Below are positions 16,308-24,771 of a stretch of DNA of 64,000 nucleotides, in pieces. The notes under the pieces were generated by a model. The model ran no database searches, was not told the origin of the DNA, and saw only the letters and a program-made list of their open reading frames with translations. How positions within the stretch are numbered: position 1 is the first letter of the stretch; each line of letters starts with the position of its first letter. Source of the DNA: Verrucomicrobiales bacterium (GTDB taxonomy: Bacteria; Verrucomicrobiota; Verrucomicrobiia; Limisphaerales; J093); NCBI GenBank assembly GCA_015075445.1, contig JABTUJ010000032.1:1-64000 (forward strand). Reading direction: 5' to 3'. Made by a program: the position numbers and the translations under genes.

Positions 16308-16487
16308 GAGTCTCGTCACCTCGACTCCTACCGATCGCTCCCCGTCGGCCATTGGATGTTGAACGTTGGATGTTGAACGTTGGATGTTGAACGTTCTTGC
16401 AGAGTCTCGTCACCTCGACTCCTACCGTCCCACCGTCCCACCGCCGTACCCTGGTTCCGGCCAGAGTCTCGTCACCTCGACTCCTAC
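16308..16487. repeat. Three half elements, a 14-bp triple tandem repeat and two octamers
   Basis: Half copies of the dispersed repeat lie at 16308-16331, 16402-16425 and 16464-16487, all in one orientation (ending CTCCTAC). Between the first two, TTGGATGTTGAACG is repeated three times (16352-16393). Two ACCGTCCC octamers (16424-16439) abut the second half copy and share its AC. The cluster lies between the nuclease-like gene and the 3' end of the aminotransferase gene; no gene is seen in it. Confidence 0.9.
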
Positions 16488-16488
16488 T

Positions 16489-17766
16489 TCAGCGGGGGTT
16501 TGAGCGGAAGTGCGCCGCCCGGACGCGCTCGATCACGAACGCCTGCTCGGCCTCACTCAGCGAACTCGAGCTGGGCAGGCAGATCCCCCGCTGATTCAAG
16601 TCCTCCGCCACCGCCCCTCCCACACACTCGTAACCGCGGTATAGGGGCTGGGTGTGCATCGGTTTCCAGACCGGACGCGCCTCGACATTGGCCGCCTCAA
16701 GCCAGCGGATCAGATCGGCCGCCGACATCCCGAACCGCGTCTCCTCCACCAGAAAACAACTCAGCCACCGCGTATGCAGCGAAGCCGGACCCGCGTCCCC
16801 GGTCCCTGGTCCATCGTCCGTAGTCCGTGGTCCGTGGTCCTTCGTCCTTCGTCCTTCGTCCTTGGTCCTTGGTCCCTGGTCCTTGGTCCCGTACACCGCC
16901 TCCGGCTGGGGCTCGAACCCCGGCAGGTCGGCAAACGCGGTCCGATATCGGTCAAACACGGCGCGGCGTTGCTGGACGCGGAGGTCGAGCACCTCCAGTT
17001 GGCCGCGGACGATGCCCGCCAGGACATTGCTGAGGCGGTAGTTGTAGCCGAGCTCGGAGTGGACGTAGTTCTTGATGCCCAGCGGATCGGCATCGCGGGC
17101 TTGCGTGCTCCAGAATCGGGCTTTCTCGACCCAATCACGCCGGGGCGACACCAACATGCCACCACTGGTCCCGGTGATGATCTTGTTGCCGTTGAAGGAG
17201 AAGATCCCAACGTCCCCGAACGTGCCGGGGTGGCGGTGGTCGTAGCGCGAGCCGAGACTCTCGGCCGCGTCTTCGAGGAGCGGCACCTCGTACTGCCGGC
17301 ACAGGGCCAAGATCGGTGCCAGATCGGCGGGTTGACCAAAGAGATGGACCACGCAGACGGCCCGCGGCAACCGGTTGCGATCGGCACGACGCCGCAGTTC
17401 CTCGGCCAGCAGATTCGGATCGAGGTTCCAGGTGGCACGATCGGCATCGATGAAGACCGGGCGGGCGTGCTCGTAGCAGATGGGGTTGCAGCTTGCGGCG
17501 AAGGTCAGCGTCGGAGTCAGCACCTCATCACCAGGCCGCACGCCCAGCAAACGCAACCCGAGGTGGATGGCGGCCGTCCCGCAGCTCAGGGCGAGAGCGG
17601 GCTGTCCGACCAGGGCCGTGAAGTTGGACTCAAGCGCGTCGAGGTTCGGGCCCACTGTCGAGAGCCAGTTGGCGGTGAAAGCGGCCTGGACATACGTCAG
17701 CTCGGCGGGCCCCATGTGGGGCACCGAAAGGTGGATGCGCTGGGGGTAACGGGGCGTGGTCGTCAT
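16489..17766 (-). CDS. DegT/DnrJ/EryC1-family aminotransferase with a repeat-derived insertion
   Basis: A PLP-dependent sugar aminotransferase, 425 residues from ATG 17766. It shows the LALSCGTAAIHLGL substrate pocket, LTPTLTFAASCNPICY, the PLP-ring contact in LEDAAESLGS and the Schiff-base lysine Lys195 in FSFNGNKIITGTSGGML. It closely fits the PglE/PseC/VioA group, which aminates UDP-4-keto sugars, and pairs logically with the PglF-like dehydratase. Residues about 291-325 are an anomaly: five 7-residue repeats of the type TKDQGPR, TKDEGRR, TKDHGPR, encoded by a tandem heptanucleotide array (16801-16891), inserted in the small domain just before the SLHTRWLSCFLVEE strand. The reading frame survives. 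An overhanging start at 17829 is less likely. Confidence 0.9.
   Translation of the reverse strand: MTTTPRYPQRIHLSVPHMGPAELTYVQAAFTANWLSTVGPNLDALESNFTALVGQPALALSCGTAAIHLGLRLLGVRPGDEVLTPTLTFAASCNPICYEHARPVFIDADRATWNLDPNLLAEELRRRADRNRLPRAVCVVHLFGQPADLAPILALCRQYEVPLLEDAAESLGSRYDHRHPGTFGDVGIFSFNGNKIITGTSGGMLVSPRRDWVEKARFWSTQARDADPLGIKNYVHSELGYNYRLSNVLAGIVRGQLEVLDLRVQQRRAVFDRYRTAFADLPGFEPQPEAVYGTKDQGPRTKDEGRRTKDHGPRTTDDGPGTGDAGPASLHTRWLSCFLVEETRFGMSAADLIRWLEAANVEARPVWKPMHTQPLYRGYECVGGAVAEDLNQRGICLPSSSSLSEAEQAFVIERVRAAHFRSNPR
16801..16891. repeat. Heptanucleotide tandem array inside the aminotransferase gene
   Basis: Thirteen consecutive 7-bp units of the form NGTCCNT (plus strand; for example GGTCCCT, CGTCCTT, AGTCCGT). 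Because three units equal 21 bases, the translated product is a seven-residue repeat rich in Lys, Asp, Gly, Pro and Arg. The array is in frame with the aminotransferase. Confidence 0.92.
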
Positions 17767-17954
17767 CAGCAAAGCCGGAAACGAGGCATGGGCGCCTGGT
17801 GTGATGCGCTTGGGGCTGAGGCGAGCCAAGCGCCTCCGGTCAGGTCAGGCTCATGAGCCAACGGCAAATCAGAAGGCTGCGGCCGCCCGATCGGGTCTAC
17901 TGAAGGTCCTTGACTGGGACCTAGCCACAGGAGGATTCCCATGCAGGCGCACCA

Positions 17955-19055
17955 TCAGATGGGGATCGAGGCCGCCGGCGCCGCGGGGGGGTAACTCCGG
18001 CGGTAAGCAGGGAAATACCCATGCGGAGGATCAGCCGGCACACCGGTCCGAGCCTCCCATGCCCGGACCGCCAAAGTGTAGCGCGTCTCATCGGTTACCC
18101 ATCGCCAACTGTGAAAAGGCGCAGAGTGCTTGGTGAAGCCCCGCTTGAACTGACTCAGTGCGTCGTCATGCGCACCCACCCCGCCCCCGAGATTGAATCG
18201 CCGATAGCCGGCGCTCTTCGCCCAGTCACGGACGGTGATCATCATGAGTTTGGTCGCGTGGGGCTGACCGAGGCTCTGGTCCACGCCCGAAAGGTAGTAT
18301 TGTACAATCCCGCCACTGCCAATGAAGACGCCAGCCGCCAACAGCTTTCCGCCCAACTCGACCACACACAGCTTGAGGGAATCACCCAAAGCAGCCGCAA
18401 GCCCCTGGTAGAAGTCACGGCTGAAGTAGTACCACTCAGCGGCGCCAACCCGCTGCATCGTCTGGTGGTAGAGGAGCATGAACTCATCCAGCTTGCTGGC
18501 GAAGGGAACGAAGCGCGCGCTAACGCCGTCCCGGCGCAGGGCGTTCAGGTAGCTCCGATAGCGCGGCCGGAGCTGGCTCTGGAGCTCCTCCTGGGACTCC
18601 TCCAAGTTCAGCCAAAAGCAGGGGCCGTGCGCCACGAGTTGTCCTATCCGGCCTAGCGCGCCAGGGACGAGAGACAGCGGGCTAAGCCGCACGAAGACCG
18701 CGATGACTCCCGACTCCCGCAGCATTGGCTCGGAACAGAGGAGTGCACGCTCAAGAAACTCGTCGCAGACTGCCGGCGGCGCTACTACGAGCGGCCCTGC
18801 GTAGCCGTAGGGCGAGACGGCGTCAACCCAGGGTAGCGTGGACCCCGTGTTGGATTCACGACTTGGGACCTCCCGCAAGACTAGTGGCAGCAGGAAACGC
18901 TGATCTCCTTCCTGGGCGTAAAGGGCCTTGGCCGTTCCCTGCATCCGGCCAGCCTCAAGCCGAACGTACTCCGGCAGATGATAGAACTCATGCGGCAGGC
19001 CCAACAACGTCTCCGTCCAGCGCGGGTCTTCCGGATCAACCAGGTGTGTCTGCAT
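17955..19055 (-). CDS. FemAB-like / GNAT-type transferase
   Basis: A 366-residue protein of the FemAB-related, double-GNAT acyltransferase type. It has an N-terminal HEFYHLPEYVRLEA segment, a second GNAT half with LRPRYRSYLNALRRDGV, and YYLSGVDQSLGQPHATKLMMITVRDWAKSAG split into the usual GxD and GxGR-like positions, ending RFNLGGGVGAHDDALSQFKRGF. FemAB-like genes are regular members of exosortase/EPS loci (PEP-CTERM-associated FemAB) and probably transfer an amino-acyl or acyl group to the glycan. A hand count of 18301-18420 gives 71 G+C of 120 (59%), against 45 of 60 (75%) at 19561-19620 in the next gene, so it may have been acquired separately. The region 17767-17954 before the aminotransferase holds no gene. 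Confidence 0.85.
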   Translation of the reverse strand: MQTHLVDPEDPRWTETLLGLPHEFYHLPEYVRLEAGRMQGTAKALYAQEGDQRFLLPLVLREVPSRESNTGSTLPWVDAVSPYGYAGPLVVAPPAVCDEFLERALLCSEPMLRESGVIAVFVRLSPLSLVPGALGRIGQLVAHGPCFWLNLEESQEELQSQLRPRYRSYLNALRRDGVSARFVPFASKLDEFMLLYHQTMQRVGAAEWYYFSRDFYQGLAAALGDSLKLCVVELGGKLLAAGVFIGSGGIVQYYLSGVDQSLGQPHATKLMMITVRDWAKSAGYRRFNLGGGVGAHDDALSQFKRGFTKHSAPFHSWRWVTDETRYTLAVRAWEARTGVPADPPHGYFPAYRRSYPPAAPAASIPI

Positions 19056-19104
19056 GGAAAATGACTTCGATGGGGACTGCCGCGAGCCACGGATGTTCTG
19101 GGTT

Positions 19105-19911
19105 TCAGGAAGGCTCGCCCCGCAGCGCTCGCAGCGTGTCGTCCAAAGGAGCGGACATCCGGTAGCCCAACGCCAGCAGATTCGCGTCGGGTTGTTCCCG
19201 AGCGGCTTCCGCCTCGGGCGCCACACGACGCAACAATAACACCCGGCGCCCGGGTCCCAGCGCGCTCAAGGCCACCCCCGCGACGGCATCGTCCACCAAA
19301 CGCGCGTCGGCCACCCGGAACCAGTCACTCCCCAGTCTCCCGACATGGTACTGCCCGGCAGGGGTATGCAGGTCGAACATGGAGAAGCCGTACCGGGCCT
19401 GCACACAGTCCGCCTGCGCCAGCCCCGAGACGAACCAGCCCGCCGTTCCTGAGGTCGCCGGCAGACCTGCCAACTCCCACCGCGTCGACGCCACCACGCG
19501 GAAGCCCAGCCGCTCGTACCAGCCCCGCGCCCGGGCGTTGTCCGCAAACACATCCAGGCTGATCTCCCGGGTCCTGGCCCCCCGCAACCGCGCGAAACCT
19601 TCCGCGAGCAGCCGCCGACCCAGCCCCCGACCCTGCAGATCGCGACGAACCAGCACATGGTTCAGGAATAGTGCCTCCGGGCTTCGCCGGATTTCCGCGG
19701 CGCCCGCCACGCCACCGTCCCGGGCCACGAACCACACGTTGTCCCCGCCCGCACCCTGGCGTTCAATCGTGTCCTGCACGTAGGCCAGGGCCCCCGGGCA
19801 ACCCAGCGGCACCCACGCCTGGCGCGCCACCGGAAACAGGTCGGCGAAGAGCCCCAGCACGGCCGCCCCTTCCTGCGGCCGCGCCAGCCCAAAGACGTGC
19901 TTCTCGCTCAC
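19105..19911 (-). CDS. GNAT-family N-acetyltransferase
   Basis: A 268-residue protein with one clear GNAT domain in its first 150 residues: VAGAAEIRRSPEALFLNHVLV, the acetyl-CoA loop RRDLQGRGLGRRLLAEG and ARGWYERLGFRVV. The remaining 110 residues form a second domain I do not recognise. It starts with GTG at 19911, overlapping the TGA of the sugar transferase gene by 4 bases (GTGA), so translation is probably coupled. Position implies a role in modifying the glycan or its precursor, but the substrate is not shown by the sequence. Confidence 0.85.
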   Translation of the reverse strand: MSEKHVFGLARPQEGAAVLGLFADLFPVARQAWVPLGCPGALAYVQDTIERQGAGGDNVWFVARDGGVAGAAEIRRSPEALFLNHVLVRRDLQGRGLGRRLLAEGFARLRGARTREISLDVFADNARARGWYERLGFRVVASTRWELAGLPATSGTAGWFVSGLAQADCVQARYGFSMFDLHTPAGQYHVGRLGSDWFRVADARLVDDAVAGVALSALGPGRRVLLLRRVAPEAEAAREQPDANLLALGYRMSAPLDDTLRALRGEPS

Positions 19912-20660
19912 GACTTGACCGCGGCCGGGACGGCACCCGTGGCACCCCTGGCCTGCCGGCGTTCCTCGTCCAGATCAAGCATCGGCTCACCCGGCACCAC
20001 CACCACGCCACGGCGTTGCAGTACGGGGCTGATGGTGGACAGCAGGATCCGCAAGTCCAACGCCAGCGACCATTCCTGCACATAGCGGGTGTCGTAGGCC
20101 AGGCGCTGATCCCACACCACCCGGTTGCGTCCGTTCACCTGCGCCAGCCCGGTGATGCCGGGACGCACCCAGTGACGCGCGCGTTCCTCCGGCCGATACC
20201 AGGGTAGATAGCGATCGAGCAACGGCCGCGGTCCCACCAGGCTCATGTCGCCCCGGAGCACGTTGAAGAGCTCCGGCAGCTCATCCAAACTGGTCCGCCG
20301 CAGCATCGCCCCAAACGCCGTCAGCCGTTCACGATCGTGCAACAACCGGCCGCTGGCATCTCGCGCGTCGGTCATCGTCCGGAACTTGATCATCCGAAAC
20401 GGCTCCTCGAATCGACCGGGCCGGACCTGGGTGAAAAAGACCGGCGAGCCGAGCTTGCGCCGCACCAGCACCATCAGCACCAGGATCAGCGGACTGAGCA
20501 GGATCAGGCCCAACCCCGCGCCCACCACGTCGAGCCACCGCTTCAGGCGCAGCCCCCATCGGTGTCCCTGGCGCCACTGGCGCTCTTGTTCGCGCAGGAG
20601 CACGGCGTGGTCCGGCCAAGCCGTGGGCGGAACCGGCGGATTCGTGTGCGTCGGCTTCAT
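19908..20660 (-). CDS. Second undecaprenyl-phosphate sugar phosphotransferase
   Basis: A 250-residue monotopic phosphoglycosyl transferase. It has one hydrophobic segment near residues 45-65, RPGRFEEPFRMIKFRTM, RTSLDELPELFNVLRGDMS, LVGPRPLLDRYL and RPGITGLAQVNGRNR. Compared with the PglC-like enzyme at 6336-6938 it has a longer N-terminal tail and a charged C-terminal extension. Two such enzymes in one locus suggest either two different lipid-linked sugars or two glycans. ATG 20660 overlaps the deacetylase stop (ATGA). Confidence 0.9.
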   Translation of the reverse strand: MKPTHTNPPVPPTAWPDHAVLLREQERQWRQGHRWGLRLKRWLDVVGAGLGLILLSPLILVLMVLVRRKLGSPVFFTQVRPGRFEEPFRMIKFRTMTDARDASGRLLHDRERLTAFGAMLRRTSLDELPELFNVLRGDMSLVGPRPLLDRYLPWYRPEERARHWVRPGITGLAQVNGRNRVVWDQRLAYDTRYVQEWSLALDLRILLSTISPVLQRRGVVVVPGEPMLDLDEERRQARGATGAVPAAVKS

Positions 20661-21571
20661 GCGGAGGCAGCGACCCTGGCCGGGCTCGGCGCCGCCTCGA
20701 GGCCGAACACGCGGGCCAGGCCATCGAAGCGGTAATGCCCAAGCAACCAGCGGAGCTTGCGTTCCGTGCGAGACCGGCCGCGGTATTGCAGCCAGCGCAC
20801 CCGCCCGAACCCCCGTCGTTCGTGCCTCGCCAGGTGCTGGTGCAGGAAATCGGCGTCGTAGGCCTCGTCGATTTCGTAAGGGTGCAAGTAGATCACGGCT
20901 GGCCGGCGACGACGCTCGACGGCGCGCATCGCCCAGCGGGTGTACGCGAGCGGGAAGTGCCGCAGATACCCGCCCCCGGCGCAGGGCAACCGCCGCGACC
21001 CCCAATCCACCACCGTCAAGGGCACCTCCATCAGTGGACCATGCCGCGTCGGCCGGGCGTACAACGTCAGCGGCGCCCGGGGATCGCCGTACCGGCGACC
21101 CCGGAAGGGAAACACGCTGCTGTCATATCGGAAGCCAAGCTCCGCCAGGACATCAAGAGCCCAGGGCACGCGGGCATCGATGCTGAACGCCGGGGCGCGA
21201 TACCCAAGGACAGCCTGCCCCCCCGCCTGCTCGAGCGCGTCCTTGGCCCGGCGGATGGCCTCACGAAACGCGGACTCGGTCAGGGTGTAAACGAGGTGGT
21301 GGTGATAGCCGTGCACGCCGATCTCCTGGCCGGCGTCGGCCAGCTTGCGGATGAGCGCCGGATAGGCGTCCGCCACCTCCCCGAGCGTGAACCAGGTGGC
21401 CCGGGCGCCGTGCGCCTGGAACAACTCCAGCATCCGCTCGGTGTTGTGCACCACGGCTGGCTGCGGTGGCACAATCCGCCCCGTGCGGTTCAACACCACC
21501 AGGTTGTTCCAGTCCTCGACATCCACCGAGAGGGCATGAGTTAGCGACGTCATCGCAGGATCACAGTCCAT
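20657..21571 (-). CDS. Exosortase-system polysaccharide deacetylase
   Basis: A 304-residue NodB-fold deacetylase of the XrtA-type group (polysaccharide deacetylase plus DUF3473 tail). Visible are HALSVDVEDWNN (metal-binding Asp-x-Asp-like), RATWFTLGEVAD, IGVHGYHHH (the His-x3-His metal site), GYRAPAFSID and the C-terminal YLHPYEIDE followed by a RWLLGHYRFDGL-type segment. Genes of this kind accompany exosortase/EPS loci and are thought to trim acetyl groups from the polysaccharide. Its start (ATG 21571) shares one base with the preceding stop (TGATG), strong evidence for coupling with the ATP-grasp gene; an alternative ATG lies at 21553. Confidence 0.9.
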   Translation of the reverse strand: MDCDPAMTSLTHALSVDVEDWNNLVVLNRTGRIVPPQPAVVHNTERMLELFQAHGARATWFTLGEVADAYPALIRKLADAGQEIGVHGYHHHLVYTLTESAFREAIRRAKDALEQAGGQAVLGYRAPAFSIDARVPWALDVLAELGFRYDSSVFPFRGRRYGDPRAPLTLYARPTRHGPLMEVPLTVVDWGSRRLPCAGGGYLRHFPLAYTRWAMRAVERRRRPAVIYLHPYEIDEAYDADFLHQHLARHERRGFGRVRWLQYRGRSRTERKLRWLLGHYRFDGLARVFGLEAAPSPARVAASA

Positions 21572-22854
21572 CAATGGCCCGATGGGTCCGTGGCCGCCGG
21601 CGGCGTGGACGGCGACCCGGCGGCCTTGTCCCCATCGGCCGCTTGGGCCGGGCGGGTGGCCGAGGAAAGCCGGAGCCGTTCGGCTCGCGAGCGCCGGTCG
21701 AACAGCAGCAGGAAGTTCTCCAGTACGAACCCCAGAAGCGGCCCCGGATCTGTCGCGCGACAGAGCTGGTAGCTCATGTCCCGGCCGAAGAACTTGAACC
21801 AGTTCGGGTGGGTCGAAAACCGCTCGCGGTTGCTCACCCGCAGGAACCACAGCACGTCCCCCACCAGAAAACGCAGGTAATGGTTGGCAGGATACTCGAG
21901 GACCGGTTCGACCGGCTCACCCCGGGCGAGATGATAGATCATCCGCGCGAAGTCCACGCCCACCGACGGCCCCATGTTGAAGCTCTCGGGCAGGCGCGGG
22001 TTGATCTCCATCAGCTTCGGCCCGTCATCGCGCGGGTCCACCACAAAGTCGAAGTCACAGAAGCCCACCCACTGCAGGTGCCGCAACATCTGGTGGGCTA
22101 GCTCGAGAATGTCCGGCCGGTGCGCCGAATAGTTGAGCACGCTGCTCCCCCCCTTGGGCGGGTACATCCGGGTCTTCCCATACACGACCCCGGCCAGCTT
22201 CCGCTGCTGACCGTCCACGAGAAAGTCCACCTTGTACTGCATCCCGCCCGGCGGGACGAAATCCTGCACGAACGAAGGCCCATGCCGCTGGCGGATGTCC
22301 GCAAAACCCTGGCGCAACTCCGCCGGCGTATGGCACCACACGATGCCGCGCGCACCCGCCCCGACCGACGGCTTGACCAGCACCGGCCAGCTCCGGATCT
22401 GAGGCAGAATGGCTTCCACACCCTCGGCATGGTCTTCCGGGTACCACGTCTCCGGAATGGGAACGCCCGCCGCCTCCGCCGCCTTCAAGGTCGGGATCTT
22501 CTCGTACCCGCGCAGGAATGTGGGCAGGTCGGGCATCAACAGACGGGTGTGCCGGCGGATCTGGTCCTGGATCTCGGCCACCGCCAAAGCGCCATAGTGC
22601 CCCAGGGGAAAAAACACCTCGATGGGCCGGCGCGCGAGAAAGTCCAGCAACCACTCGTGAAAGCCCTTCCGGTCATCCCGCGGCGATGGATAGACCCAAC
22701 GCTCGTGACAGTGCCGCGAGAAGAAGCCCGCGTTGATCCGGTTGTGACTGCCCGCGGCCACCCGCAGCCCCGCCCGCGCCATGCTCTCGATCACCGGCAG
22801 CGAGGCCTTGGCGGACGCCTCCATCACAAACACCGTCGGCAGCCTGGGACGCAT
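21571..22854 (-). CDS. ATP-grasp family ligase
   Basis: A 427-residue ATP-grasp protein: the N-terminal VFVMEASAKASLPVIESMARAG (Rossmann-like), WPVLVKPSVGAGARGI (ATP loop), FVQDFVPPGG and the metal-binding MEINPRLPESFN. Members join a carboxyl group to an amine or thiol using ATP and are frequent in exopolysaccharide and exosortase loci, where they may add an amino acid to the glycan. The C-terminal 40 residues are low complexity (Ala/Ser/Pro). It is followed by the coupled deacetylase gene. The acceptor is not known. Confidence 0.85.
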   Translation of the reverse strand: MRPRLPTVFVMEASAKASLPVIESMARAGLRVAAGSHNRINAGFFSRHCHERWVYPSPRDDRKGFHEWLLDFLARRPIEVFFPLGHYGALAVAEIQDQIRRHTRLLMPDLPTFLRGYEKIPTLKAAEAAGVPIPETWYPEDHAEGVEAILPQIRSWPVLVKPSVGAGARGIVWCHTPAELRQGFADIRQRHGPSFVQDFVPPGGMQYKVDFLVDGQQRKLAGVVYGKTRMYPPKGGSSVLNYSAHRPDILELAHQMLRHLQWVGFCDFDFVVDPRDDGPKLMEINPRLPESFNMGPSVGVDFARMIYHLARGEPVEPVLEYPANHYLRFLVGDVLWFLRVSNRERFSTHPNWFKFFGRDMSYQLCRATDPGPLLGFVLENFLLLFDRRSRAERLRLSSATRPAQAADGDKAAGSPSTPPAATDPSGH

Positions 22855-22891
22855 GTGGTGCGCAGAAACTCAGCCTCGCCGAAACCTCTTG

Positions 22892-24760
22892 CTACAGGCG
22901 CGTCTTGGCTCCGCCAGCCTGGACCACCGTGGTGAGATCAGCAGACCACTCGCCCCCTGCAGGTACGTCGACGATCTGTAGCCATCGGCGGCCACCACCC
23001 AGGTCAACCTCCAGCGGCAACCCGGCGAGCAGTTGGGAACCGCGATTACGTACGCGGACACAACGCCCATCGATGGCGACGTCCACGCGGCGGGTCCGGG
23101 GACTGAGAACGTCCCGCCAATACCGGCCCAAGGCTGTTAGGGTGCCAACGTGATAGCGCCCGGCCCCTTCTTCCAGCACGTAGCGAAGCAGTTCCTCGGT
23201 GCAGTGATAGCAGGCGGTGCCCTCGTACCGCAGCAGATGATGGTGCGACAGGAAGATGAACGCCCGCCCTGTCCGCGCCGCCGCATGCAGCCAGTACTTC
23301 AGGGTCGCCACCTTGTACGCATTGTCCGGGTCGCGCGGGATCTTGCGCGTCAACTCGACAAACCGCTGACAGCCCGGGGGATGATGCGGCTCGGGCAGGC
23401 CGAACACCCGCGTGAACCGCGAGGCGTCCGTGTCTGATCCGACCTCGAGCCCCGCCGCCTCCATCGCCGCCGGCGTGTGCGCGTCGTAGACATCGGAAGG
23501 GATCGCATAGCTCACGGGGCGCGTCCCAAACAGACGCTCGAAGAGGTTGGCGTTGTGAATCGCGTTGTCGCGCTGTTCGCTGAACGAGTCCCGCGCCCCG
23601 GACTGTTGCCAATCATACTGGCCATCTCCCATCTTGGCGTGGCTCTTCCACTGATTGCCCGGCGCCGCGGCCGCGTGCGTGCCGTAGTGGAGATACATGT
23701 GATTCCCCAGCTCGGTGGTATAGGGCTTGGTCGTGTCGGCCGGCCACTCTTGTTCGACGTTTAGATCGACCTCGTCCTGCAGGAACTTCACGAACCCGGG
23801 GATCTCGTGCGAACGTCGGTCCCAGCCGTAATGCTGACAGAACTCCCGATGCTCTTCCTCGACCAGACTGAGTCGTCCGGACAGAAACATGGTGTTGGGA
23901 AATCGCAACCGGCGCGCCAAACCCAGCGTGAGGCGCAGCCCCTCGACCGACTGGAACGTGGCCGGGTCGTAGAGGTCATGGTCGCCTCGCCAGGCAAAAG
24001 CCGCCTCGGTGCCGTGCCGCCAGCGCGTGATCCGCGCACCCGTTACCCGGATCCCCTCAGTCGCCACGACCTCACGCACGACCAGCGTCCGCGTGAAGGC
24101 GAAATCCCCGTGCGCGACCTGAATCTCGATCTCGCCTCCCGGCCCGGCGTTCGGTGTGCTCAGCGAGAACCGGGCTTCATGCAGCCCTCCCGGCAGCGGA
24201 CAGTCCACTGACTGATCGACGTCGCCCTCGACTATCACCTGGGACGAGCGGGCTTGCACGCTGACCCGAAGCGGCAGTTGTGGGACGATTACGGACGGGT
24301 TCAAGACCAGCACCTGGAACTCCTGCGTCGTGCCGGCCGGCCAATGGCCGAGGTCAAAGACGCGGTCGCGACGCAGGATGGGCCCTCGAATCTGGACGAT
24401 CAACTGCGGCACCGGCAGCGGCACCCGGCCCCACAGTTCACGATGTTGGCGGGCGAACCCCGCCGCGGTCTTCCATCGTCCGTCCACAATCAGGGCACCG
24501 GCCCAGGTCCAGCCGAGCAGCAGGCCAATCCCGGACGCGACCCACGGCCCGGTCGCCACGGCCCAGCCGACCACCAGCACGGCCAGCAACACGGCGTCGG
24601 CGCGTTCCCGGCTCCAGCGCAGCCGTTTGAACAGCGTCTCAAACACAATGTTGGCCGCCATCATCAACCAGCCCGCGCGAAAGGGAGCGAGGAAGAAGCA
24701 CTTGCTCAGCAGAAACACCGCCGTCGCCGGCGCAAGCACGAGAAGGAGCAGGACGGTCAT
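22892..24760 (-). CDS. Large membrane-anchored protein with a NodB-like domain
   Basis: A 622-residue protein. The first 100 residues hold about four hydrophobic segments (MTVLLLLVLAPATAVFLL and on). Next is a beta-rich stretch (residues 115-240, VRISVQARSS-like), then a region with features of a polysaccharide-deacetylase/NodB fold: AFAWRGDHDLYDP, GNHMYLHYGTHAA and FIFLSHHHLLRY. The last 100 residues look like a small beta domain. I do not recognise a named family; the pattern suggests a membrane-bound carbohydrate-modifying enzyme with a metal-dependent active site. Genes for an ATP-grasp enzyme and a true deacetylase follow, so a role in the same glycan is likely. The start at 24760 lies directly beyond an octamer repeat array. 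Confidence 0.7.
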   Translation of the reverse strand: MTVLLLLVLAPATAVFLLSKCFFLAPFRAGWLMMAANIVFETLFKRLRWSRERADAVLLAVLVVGWAVATGPWVASGIGLLLGWTWAGALIVDGRWKTAAGFARQHRELWGRVPLPVPQLIVQIRGPILRRDRVFDLGHWPAGTTQEFQVLVLNPSVIVPQLPLRVSVQARSSQVIVEGDVDQSVDCPLPGGLHEARFSLSTPNAGPGGEIEIQVAHGDFAFTRTLVVREVVATEGIRVTGARITRWRHGTEAAFAWRGDHDLYDPATFQSVEGLRLTLGLARRLRFPNTMFLSGRLSLVEEEHREFCQHYGWDRRSHEIPGFVKFLQDEVDLNVEQEWPADTTKPYTTELGNHMYLHYGTHAAAAPGNQWKSHAKMGDGQYDWQQSGARDSFSEQRDNAIHNANLFERLFGTRPVSYAIPSDVYDAHTPAAMEAAGLEVGSDTDASRFTRVFGLPEPHHPPGCQRFVELTRKIPRDPDNAYKVATLKYWLHAAARTGRAFIFLSHHHLLRYEGTACYHCTEELLRYVLEEGAGRYHVGTLTALGRYWRDVLSPRTRRVDVAIDGRCVRVRNRGSQLLAGLPLEVDLGGGRRWLQIVDVPAGGEWSADLTTVVQAGGAKTRL

Positions 24761-24771
24761 GGGGCGGGGGG

